A DNA stretch of 36,870 nt from Hellea sp. Lineage in GTDB: Bacteria; Pseudomonadota; Alphaproteobacteria; Caulobacterales; Maricaulaceae. The translations under genes were made by a program, and so were the position numbers. The stretch is from NCBI GenBank assembly GCA_020629135.1, contig JAHDDX010000023.1:1-36870 (forward strand), given 5' to 3'. Shown here piece by piece: positions 8,865 through 15,738 of the stretch. The stretch's first letter is position 1, and every line of letters begins with the position of its first letter. The notes under the pieces were generated by a model, which saw nothing but the letters and a program-made list of their open reading frames with translations, was not told where the DNA came from and did no database searches.

Positions 8865-9731
8865 ATGGCTTTTCAGCGTAAATATCAGGTTTTAGCGTGT
8901 TTTTTGGCAGGCTCCGCCCTCGTTTTGGGCGCCTGTTCGCCAAATTACAGAGCGAATCAGTTAAGAAAAACGAATCACTTTGCACCGCAAAAGCACGCCC
9001 AATACGTTAAGAAGCCACGCAAAACCCATGGTGGATTACGCGCCATGACTCATCGGCACCCCCATATGGGCCATGGATATCGCCCGCCAATGCCGGTTTT
9101 TCAGCAATGGGTCGAAACCGAACCTCAATATACATTATATCCTGGCGACCAGATTGATATTGTTGTCTCAAGCGCGCCGGAATTATCGCGGACCCTGACG
9201 GTCGGACCTGACGGCCGCATTGTCATGCCGATGGCCGATCCAATTATGGCTTCAGGTCGCTCTTTTGGCCAGGTTCAACAGGCCTTAGAGGCTCAGCTTG
9301 GCAAACAATTACGAGATCCCCGTATTGCAGTCACACCGCGGGCCTACGGACCTCAGCAGATTTTTGTGGGCGGCGAAGTTGGACAACAGGGAACCTATAC
9401 GATTCCTGGGCCTATCGGTGCGATGGAGGCTGTATTAATGGCCGGTGGCATGGCGCCTTCGGCCAAGTCGTCGCAAATCGCCGTGCTCAGACGCGCGCCG
9501 AATGGCGGGATGATGATGCGAACCGTGAATATAAAAGATGGAATGCGCCATATCGGGCATTATAATGACGTCATCCAGCTTAGACGCGGCGACATCGTCT
9601 TCGTTCCAAAAACCACCATTGCCGAAATCGGTCAATGGGTGCAGCTCTTCCGAGCGGCATTACCGGTAGACTTCAATCTAAGCTACCAGTTCGGCAGTAA
9701 TAACGGCGGAACAACCGTTATCGGGCCATAA
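8865..9731 (+). CDS. hfsD: Wza-like outer-membrane polysaccharide export lipoprotein (HfsD-like)
   Basis: 288 aa. A lipoprotein signal ends in the lipobox LGAC, giving lipidated Cys24. Residues 25-80 are basic, His- and Met-containing and low in complexity. The polysaccharide export (poly_export) domain begins near YTLYPGDQIDIVVSS (about 91-105) and is followed by an SLBB-like segment (QIFVGGEVGQQGTYTIPG). The C terminus lacks the long helix of E. coli Wza but fits the Caulobacterales HfsD size class. Role by family: forms the outer-membrane channel for the exported polysaccharide. Transcribed divergently from hfsA, converging on the Sel1-like gene with a 9-base gap. Confidence 0.88.
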   Translation: MAFQRKYQVLACFLAGSALVLGACSPNYRANQLRKTNHFAPQKHAQYVKKPRKTHGGLRAMTHRHPHMGHGYRPPMPVFQQWVETEPQYTLYPGDQIDIVVSSAPELSRTLTVGPDGRIVMPMADPIMASGRSFGQVQQALEAQLGKQLRDPRIAVTPRAYGPQQIFVGGEVGQQGTYTIPGPIGAMEAVLMAGGMAPSAKSSQIAVLRRAPNGGMMMRTVNIKDGMRHIGHYNDVIQLRRGDIVFVPKTTIAEIGQWVQLFRAALPVDFNLSYQFGSNNGGTTVIGP

Positions 9732-9740
9732 TTCCGTTGA

Positions 9741-10046
9741 TTAAGCGGCGTTTTTCTGCGCGTTGATCAGGTCCCGGTTTTCCTTGAGCCATCCTCTCGC
9801 GGCCTTTTGAGCCAACGTGACATCTTCGGTGCTCATTTCCAGGACGATTTCTTCGCGATAAGCCTTGGCAGGAACAGATCCCATCATCGCCGCAAGGTTA
9901 AACCATTTATGCGCTTCAATGAAATCCGGGCCACGATCTTCAACATCTGTTGAATAAATCAACCCAAGGCGAAAAAGATCTTCGCTGTTCGCCGTTTCTA
10001 TAATGGCCGCTTTGGCCTCGATTACATCACCTTCTGTGAAAGCCAT
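9741..10046 (-). CDS. Sel1-like repeat protein (small)
   Basis: 101 aa. Contains a Sel1-like helical pair: DLFRLGLIYSTD followed by IEAHKWFNLAAMMGSVPAKAYRE (about 22-65), matching the LGxxY...AxxWFxxAAxxG pattern of Sel1 repeats, then an amphipathic C-terminal helix. No signal peptide. Sel1 proteins usually act as interaction scaffolds, so no reaction is proposed. Similar short single-repeat Sel1 proteins occur in many alphaproteobacteria. It lies 3' to 3' with hfsD, and its upstream side is a roughly 400-base AT-rich spacer that probably contains its promoter. Confidence 0.75.
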   Translation of the reverse strand: MAFTEGDVIEAKAAIIETANSEDLFRLGLIYSTDVEDRGPDFIEAHKWFNLAAMMGSVPAKAYREEIVLEMSTEDVTLAQKAARGWLKENRDLINAQKNAA

Positions 10047-10451
10047 GATAACCCCCTATTCACTTTTACCTTCGGACATTGGCCCGATAACTTATGAGGT
10101 GCAGGATCTATGCCTGTCTCTCCCCATGAGCGAATTCTTGTTTGGCGAAATAAATATAAAGTTAATTTAGATTATGGTTAAATTAGTTTTATTCTTGTTA
10201 ATTTAAGTAAATCTTGGATAATATTTGGTTTATACGCAATTAAAATCAACTTATACTTAACCTCAATACTTAAAAGCCGTAAATAGACAACCCCTGATTT
10301 GTTAAGAATTGGCCGCGAAAAAAATCGAAAAAACTGCAAAAAAGTTGTTTTCCGCCCGAATTTTCACAAAATTCTCAATAAGGCACACGTGTCAAAGCCG
10401 GACAAATTTACCCGTTATTAAGACTAATCCCTGTGCCAAAACTGGATAGGT
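10047..10451. other. AT-rich spacer upstream of the Sel1-like gene
   Basis: About 405 bases with no clear gene, noticeably AT-rich at 10140-10280. It contains a perfect 7-base inverted repeat with a 3-base loop at 10358-10374 (GAATTTT/AAAATTC). Two TTAA-N7-TTAT pairs lie at 10178-10192 and 10240-10254. A possible 23-codon reading frame starts at ATG 10110 after an AGGA-like site. It separates the 3' end of the histidine kinase gene from the 5' end of the Sel1-like gene, so a promoter reading to the left and a terminator for the kinase operon are expected, but neither is clear by eye. Confidence 0.5.
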
Positions 10452-11873
10452 TTAGGCATTTGGCGGATTTTTCAAAAATTCCACATCAAACTGAGTGCCT
10501 TCATCATCAGACCTTGCCAAAATCAGATTTCCGCCCTGCGCCTGAGCCAGTTCACGCGAAATTGTCAAACCTAAACCGGAGCTTCCATTCCCCGACGCAC
10601 TGACAAAGGCTCGAAACAGGTTTTCTCGGACCTTATCGGGTAGGCCGGGGCCGGAATCGGACACGCTTATGCGGATTTTCCCGTCTACGTCTTCAGCTTT
10701 AACAGAAATCAATCGTTTGGCCGCGTCATCCGGCAGGCTGGCCAGGGCCTGGGCGGCATTACGAAACAGATTATTGAAAATCCGGTATGAGTGATCTGGA
10801 TCGCCCATCACCGCCAGGTCGCTGGGAACATCGTTTTGAAATTTGATACTGCGGACACCACTGCCAAACGCGCCTAAAACATCTCCGGCCACCTCGCCGA
10901 GCAAAAGACTGATCCGAATTGTTTCAAAATCCGGTGGATCTTCTTTGGATTGCGAGAAGTTCAACACGTCAGCACATAGCTTTACGCCACGATCCACCGC
11001 CCGAACCAAGCGTTGACCCATTTTAGCGACCCGTTCTTCTTTATCCATGGCGAGCCGATCCGAAACCAATTGCGCCGAAGTCAGTACATTTCGAAGATCA
11101 TGATTGATCTTGGCGACAGCCAGCCCAAGGGTTGCCAATCGCTCCTGTTGCTTAAATGAGGCACGAACACTTTGTTTCATGTCGAAAAACTCGCGCTGTA
11201 ACTGTCCTATTTCGTCCTGACGTTTTGACGGCGGCAGATTGGAACGCCGCAATTCGGGATTTTCCCTGAAATCGGACAGTCCCTGAGCCAGGTTTTTTAT
11301 GGGCCGCACAATCATCGCCGAAAGAACCAGATACAGGCCCGTGCCTGTAATCAGGGCAATGACTGCCGATAGCCAGAAAATACGTTCTGCATAGTCCCGA
11401 AGCGCCTGTCTCAGCGATGCCTTGGGCACAATATATTCCAACAATTCCTGACCTTCCACGACCGGCTCGGCCTGAACCCGTAAGTAGCCGGTTTCCGGGC
11501 CGAAATAAGAGCGGAACATATCTCGAAATTTCGGTAAGCGTGTGCCATTACGCAAATCTACCAATTCAAAATCGGTTGTGTCGGGTGGAAATCCCAATAT
11601 GAGCTCGGTCATACCCTCGCGTTTGGTCAAAAGCATTTCCACGTCCGTGTCGGCCATGAATTGTTTTGACAGCATTTCACTGCCTTCAAAATCAGGAACG
11701 CCGGTTAATGCCAACGTAATATGCCCGGCCCGTTCGGCGCGGTCCTCTAACCAGCTTTGTCGGTATAATGCGGCCGATGGGATAAAGATCACCATTTCCG
11801 CCAGCATGACAAAGGCAATCGTCATAAGCAGCAACTTTCCCGACAGGCGCCGGGATATGAAACCATCCAACAT
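10452..11873 (-). CDS. HAMP-containing sensor histidine kinase (orphan)
   Basis: 473 aa. Membrane segments at about 13-36 and 169-190 enclose a periplasmic sensor region of roughly 130 residues with no recognised fold. A HAMP-like linker follows (VRPIKNLAQGLSDF), then a DHp helix with the H-box NHDLRN (His near residue 256), an N-box NNLFRNAAQAL near 363, a G1 box SDSGPGLP and a G2 box SSGLGLTISREL near 429. All parts needed for ATP binding and autophosphorylation are present. The HDLRN form of the H-box is less usual than HELRTP. It is the last gene of the minus-strand operon, 22 bases after the oxidoreductase gene. No response regulator lies in the window. Confidence 0.88.
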   Translation of the reverse strand: MLDGFISRRLSGKLLLMTIAFVMLAEMVIFIPSAALYRQSWLEDRAERAGHITLALTGVPDFEGSEMLSKQFMADTDVEMLLTKREGMTELILGFPPDTTDFELVDLRNGTRLPKFRDMFRSYFGPETGYLRVQAEPVVEGQELLEYIVPKASLRQALRDYAERIFWLSAVIALITGTGLYLVLSAMIVRPIKNLAQGLSDFRENPELRRSNLPPSKRQDEIGQLQREFFDMKQSVRASFKQQERLATLGLAVAKINHDLRNVLTSAQLVSDRLAMDKEERVAKMGQRLVRAVDRGVKLCADVLNFSQSKEDPPDFETIRISLLLGEVAGDVLGAFGSGVRSIKFQNDVPSDLAVMGDPDHSYRIFNNLFRNAAQALASLPDDAAKRLISVKAEDVDGKIRISVSDSGPGLPDKVRENLFRAFVSASGNGSSGLGLTISRELAQAQGGNLILARSDDEGTQFDVEFLKNPPNA

Positions 11874-11895
11874 AAAATTGATTTAACGGGCGCAG

Positions 11896-13332
11896 CTAGT
11901 GAAAGCGAGATAAAAATCCAGAGAGTGCCCGGGTTTTCGGGCTCGCAAATGCGTCCGAATAAAATGAGCTCGCCGCCCGCTTCACCGCCTCTGCGCGGGT
12001 CGGATAGGGCGAAATCATAAACGAAATACCCGACAATTTTATCTTCTTAGTCATCGCCAGCGAAATAATTTGAAGCAGGTCTCCCGCCCCCTCGCCCACA
12101 ATTGAGGCGCCTAATATGTGGCCCTTAGGCGTGGCGATGATTTTAACCTCGCCGAGGTCATCCCGTTCAGCAATGGCCCGGTCATTTTCCTCAAATTGCC
12201 AGCGTACGACCTTATAATCCACGCCCTGTTCCTTGGCTTCGGCTTCGCTCAATCCAATATTCGCCAGCTCCGGAGACGTATAAATGGCAGCAGGCATACG
12301 GTTTGTGGTCGCCTTGCCCATAATCCGATTAAGGCCAGGCGGCAGAAAATAAAACGACTTGATCAAAATTCCGGCGTGAAATCCAGCTGCGTGGGTCAGA
12401 CCACCCCGTCCGGACACATCCCCAACAGCAAAAACCTTTTTATTGGTCGTCCGCAGACAATCATCTGTCTTAATACCACGGCGATCAAATTCAATACCAG
12501 CCGCCTCAAGATTAAGCCCGTCCATGACCGGGCGTCGGCCAGCCGCCACTAATAGATGAGTGCCGGTTAATTTAGTCCCGTCTTCAAGATCGATCGCCAC
12601 ACCGTCTTTGGTTTCGCGAATTTTTTTGGTGTTAACAGGCGCGTGGAACACAATTCCTTCAGCTTCTAATTGCTTAACCAGAATATCTGCATGTTCCGGT
12701 TCATTGCGTCCAAGCGGCGGCGCAATATCAATAATATCGACCTTTGACCCTAATCGACGAAATGACTGGCCCAGCTCAAGCCCGATCGGGCCAGCCCCAA
12801 CGATCAAAAGATGCTCCGGCTGTTTATCCATTGAGAACACGGTCTCATTGGTCAGGTAAGGGGTTTTATCCAGGCCAGGAATCGGCGGGGCGGAGGCTCG
12901 CGACCCGGTCGCAATAACAAAACGACGGGCTTTGACCTCGGTTGTTTCTGATTCAACCGTGCGCGCATCTTTAAATCGGCCATGCTGGCGGATTACCGTC
13001 ACACCAAGACCTTCAAATCGTTCCTGACTGTCGACCGGCGCGATCGTTTCGATCACCCCCTGTATGTGTGATTTAACGGTCTCAAAATCGACTTTGGGTT
13101 TGGCAGGCTTAGTCCCGAACCGGGCCCCGGCACCCTGTGCATAGGCGTGCTTTCCCGCGGCAATCAAGGCTTTGGACGGCACACAACCATAATTTAAACA
13201 ATCACCGCCCATTTCATCCGCTTCATACAGGACCACGGAACGGCCCAACATGGCGGCGCCCGCCGCCATAGACAGGCCGCCTGATCCCGCGCCAATAATA
13301 CACAGGTCAACATCATAATGCTGTTTGGACAT
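11896..13332 (-). CDS. FAD-dependent pyridine nucleotide-disulfide oxidoreductase (MerA/Lpd-like)
   Basis: 478 aa. The N-terminal FAD motif is IIGAGSGGLSMA. The redox-active pair is GGDCLNYGCVPSK (Cys45, Cys50), the NAD(P)-binding motif is VGAGPIGLELGQ, and FAVGDVSG closes the FAD site. This is a class I flavoprotein disulfide reductase related to dihydrolipoamide dehydrogenase and mercuric reductase. At the C terminus, where most relatives carry the proton-relay His (HPYPT.SE pattern), this protein reads SPYPTRAEA, so the usual catalytic His appears to be Ser. There is no N-terminal metal-binding domain as in many MerA proteins and no lipoyl complex genes nearby. The substrate is unknown. 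Pairing with TVP38/TMEM64 genes recurs in bacteria. Confidence 0.88.
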   Translation of the reverse strand: MSKQHYDVDLCIIGAGSGGLSMAAGAAMLGRSVVLYEADEMGGDCLNYGCVPSKALIAAGKHAYAQGAGARFGTKPAKPKVDFETVKSHIQGVIETIAPVDSQERFEGLGVTVIRQHGRFKDARTVESETTEVKARRFVIATGSRASAPPIPGLDKTPYLTNETVFSMDKQPEHLLIVGAGPIGLELGQSFRRLGSKVDIIDIAPPLGRNEPEHADILVKQLEAEGIVFHAPVNTKKIRETKDGVAIDLEDGTKLTGTHLLVAAGRRPVMDGLNLEAAGIEFDRRGIKTDDCLRTTNKKVFAVGDVSGRGGLTHAAGFHAGILIKSFYFLPPGLNRIMGKATTNRMPAAIYTSPELANIGLSEAEAKEQGVDYKVVRWQFEENDRAIAERDDLGEVKIIATPKGHILGASIVGEGAGDLLQIISLAMTKKIKLSGISFMISPYPTRAEAVKRAASSFYSDAFASPKTRALSGFLSRFH

Positions 13333-13344
13333 GATTCTCTCGCT

Positions 13345-14088
13345 CTATGCTTCGCTGTTTTTAATTCTCTTATACATCACCGGAATCAAGGCCAGACATA
13401 TTAAGCCCGCAATTGGGATTAAAATCCGAGGCTGGGTCATCAGGCCTGACAATTGCACATCCTGGCCCGCCTCAAACACGGCACCAATGCCGTCGCCAAT
13501 ACTGGCATAGACAAAACTGCCTGGAATAATGCCAAACATGGTCGCAATCACATAATTTCGAAGCTTCACATCAAATAAAGCCGGGACAATATTGACGATG
13601 AAAAACGGGAAAATCGGAACAAGCCGTAAAATGAATAAATAGGACAGTTCATTTTCTTTCAATCCGGCTTCAAATTTCTGCATGTAAGGGCCGGCCTTTT
13701 TGGTCAGGGCATCACCAATTGCATATCGCGCGGCCAGAAATATCCCGATCGCCCCTAATGTGGCTCCGGCAACAGCGGCCCCGGCACCCGCGATGGCTCC
13801 AAATAAAAAGCCACCGAAAATAGTCATTAGTCCGGCGCCGGGAAAGGAAATTGCCACCAGGATCGCGTAAATGGTCACAAAACCCAGCAATGTGAGCATG
13901 AAATTATCCGCAACAAAGGCGCTTAACATTTCACGATTAGAGCGCAGCGACTCAAGGCTAACATAGTCGGGACCGCCCAAGGCAAAAAACAGGCTAAGCG
14001 CAATCGCGATAACGCCGATAGGAATGAGACGTTTGAAATTAAAACGGTTCTGAGATTTAGTCATGATATTCGCATTACTCATTGTCAT
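13345..14088 (-). CDS. TVP38/TMEM64 family (DedA-like, VTT domain) membrane protein
   Basis: 247 aa with about five to six membrane segments and the VTT/SNARE-assoc pattern: FPGAGLMTIFGGFLFG followed by a Gly/Ala-rich helix, then FILRLVPIFPFFIVNIVPAL, the FxxRxxPxxPfxxvN signature. Related DedA and TMEM41 proteins are implicated in lipid scrambling or proton-dependent transport; the role of bacterial TVP38 proteins is not settled. Start: ATG at 14088 or 14082. Both overlap the stop of the DUF547 gene, so translation is coupled. The oxidoreductase begins 12 bases downstream. Confidence 0.88.
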   Translation of the reverse strand: MTMSNANIMTKSQNRFNFKRLIPIGVIAIALSLFFALGGPDYVSLESLRSNREMLSAFVADNFMLTLLGFVTIYAILVAISFPGAGLMTIFGGFLFGAIAGAGAAVAGATLGAIGIFLAARYAIGDALTKKAGPYMQKFEAGLKENELSYLFILRLVPIFPFFIVNIVPALFDVKLRNYVIATMFGIIPGSFVYASIGDGIGAVFEAGQDVQLSGLMTQPRILIPIAGLICLALIPVMYKRIKNSEA

Positions 14089-15007
14089 GAACCCCGTTTA
14101 AAGACCAGTCATAATCATGATCGTCAATTTTTATTCCGAGCTCGATGGCTTGGGCCAGTTCAGGGTCGGCATAGTTATTCAAATGCGCCAAAACACCCGA
14201 CCAGGATCCGCCAAAATCACTCCGAAACCATTTATAAATTGAGGAAACAACCAGGCCGTCTTCCGTTATCACAACGCCTCGGGGTGAATTGATAAATTCG
14301 CGTGCTGCCCGTTCTTGATCCGCCTCAATTGTTTCAGTCGTCCAAAGCCCGGCTTTCAGATTGGGGCATCCAATCGAGGCACAATTGACCATATAGTGGA
14401 TCAGGGGCGACGGAAATTGCTTTCGCAATATATCATGCTCAACATTATCAAGGCTCAGGCGTTCTCCATTCACCGTGATGAGTTTGCGGCTCCAGGGGCC
14501 GGATGAAAACATGCCGGATTTGATTTTTTTGATCGATTTGACCGGATAATGATCAACAATCAGTCGGATTGTCACCGCATTATAAAGATTGGCCCAAAAA
14601 ACAATCGCCTCAGATTCAGACATGTCGTCTGGATCTCGAGCTTCAAGATATGCAATATAATTCGACAAAATCTTATTGTCAGTCGTCGACGCAGAAAGGG
14701 CCGCATAATCAAATCGCGCGAGACCTGTTTCATCAGGCACAGCCAGATGTCGGCGTAAAACCTCATCCCAAGCCTGTATCTCAACCGGTATGACGATGCT
14801 GTTATCCGTTGAAACAGATGCTGTTTCCCCGACCGCTTGAGCCTGTAGGACGGCCTGGCCCGTCAAAGGGCGAGAGATATTGACCGAGCCTGGCACAGCC
14901 TGACCAACGGTCGGGGAAACAACTGATGCGCTGACGCTCGCCGCTGAGGGGGCGCTGTGCAACAAAGAGAATGCACTAACTAACAGACAGATCGAGGGCA
15001 GACGCAT
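14075..15007 (-). CDS. DUF547 domain protein with signal peptide
   Basis: About 310 aa from the chosen start. An ATG at 15049 is possible, but AGGAG correctly spaced before the ATG at 15007 and an immediate signal peptide (MRLPSICLLVSAFSLLHSAPSAA) favour the shorter form. The rest is a DUF547 domain. Recognisable parts are FWANLYNAVTIRLIVDHYP, LSLDNVEHDILR, the Cys-bearing NCASIGCPNL and FINSPRGV. DUF547 proteins have a papain-like-looking core but no established activity. It is the first gene of the operon with the TVP38 membrane protein, disulfide oxidoreductase and histidine kinase, and acts outside the cytoplasm by prediction. Confidence 0.82.
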   Translation of the reverse strand: MRLPSICLLVSAFSLLHSAPSAASVSASVVSPTVGQAVPGSVNISRPLTGQAVLQAQAVGETASVSTDNSIVIPVEIQAWDEVLRRHLAVPDETGLARFDYAALSASTTDNKILSNYIAYLEARDPDDMSESEAIVFWANLYNAVTIRLIVDHYPVKSIKKIKSGMFSSGPWSRKLITVNGERLSLDNVEHDILRKQFPSPLIHYMVNCASIGCPNLKAGLWTTETIEADQERAAREFINSPRGVVITEDGLVVSSIYKWFRSDFGGSWSGVLAHLNNYADPELAQAIELGIKIDDHDYDWSLNGVHDNE

Positions 15008-15193
15008 CTTTGGGGGCTCCTGAATTTCACTGCGAGCTATCATGTCCACTTAGAAAAGGCTTCTCAAACTGTCTTCACAAAAGCGTGCGAATCCCGTTGA
15101 TATCACTCTATACAAGCCTTGACTCGGGCAATTCCCCGGATTAAGGAGCGCCGCTTGAGATATTTGCGGATTATTTCCGCCTTGGAGTTTAAA

Positions 15194-15328
15194 ATGAAAC
15201 GTACTTTTCAGCCATCTGAACTTGTTCGTAAACGCCGTCACGGATTTCGGTCACGCATGGCAACGAAATCTGGCCGTCAGGTCCTGGCTCGTCGTCGCGC
15301 CAAAGGCCGCAAGGTCCTGTCTGCGTAA
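15194..15328 (+). CDS. rpmH: 50S ribosomal protein L34
   Basis: 44 aa, very basic, beginning MKRTFQPS and containing [20 protein letters not shown] and [14 protein letters not shown], the L34 pattern in full. The start at 15194 has GGAG eight bases upstream. An in-frame ATG is absent further upstream within the coding pattern, though an open frame extends back to about 15119. It is the first gene of the classical rpmH-rnpA-yidC block near the origin region in many bacteria; here no dnaA is in view. The upstream 100 bases must hold its promoter. Confidence 0.97.
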   Translation: MKRTFQPSELVRKRRHGFRSRMATKSGRQVLARRRAKGRKVLSA

Positions 15329-15342
15329 CTAAATTCGTCCCT

Positions 15343-15696
15343 ATGGACGCCGGACAATTACAATCCCAAGAACTCGGTCGACTTAAAAAGCGGGCCGAGT
15401 TTTTATTTGTCCGCGATGGGCGTTACCGCGCGCAAGGCGCGGTCGTCGTTCAGGCCCGGAAAAACCCGAATCAGGAAGGGCTCCGCGTCGGATTTACGGC
15501 AACTAAAAAGATCGGCAATGCCGTCATTCGAAACCGCGCCAAACGCCGATTGCGCGAAACAGCCCGGAAACTCCTGCCCGAATATGGTGTTCCTGGCACA
15601 GATTATGTATTTATCGCCCGACAAAACACTTGTTCTCGGACCTATTCAGACTTAGTTGACGATGTGAAAAAGGCCTTGTTAACCCTTGCGCGGTAA
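15343..15696 (+). CDS. rnpA: Ribonuclease P protein component
   Basis: 117 aa. Binds the RNase P RNA and helps mature tRNA 5' ends. The family signature is clear: LKKRAEFLFV near the N terminus, GFTATKKIGNAVIRNRAKRR with the RNR motif in the middle, and a C-terminal DYVFIARQ...DL segment. It begins 14 bases after rpmH, which is the usual arrangement. The first 10 residues are a short, poorly conserved extension, so a later start cannot be excluded, but none of the following codons before the conserved core is ATG. Confidence 0.95.
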   Translation: MDAGQLQSQELGRLKKRAEFLFVRDGRYRAQGAVVVQARKNPNQEGLRVGFTATKKIGNAVIRNRAKRRLRETARKLLPEYGVPGTDYVFIARQNTCSRTYSDLVDDVKKALLTLAR

Positions 15697-15738
15697 CCCG
15701 ACCTAAAATCAAAATTGATAGAAAAATAAAGATTTCCC

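Noticed and set aside
12118..12552. 144-codon plus-strand frame inside the oxidoreductase gene
   Set aside because: Antisense to an intact flavoprotein with all nucleotide and disulfide motifs; no ribosome binding site and no recognisable domain.
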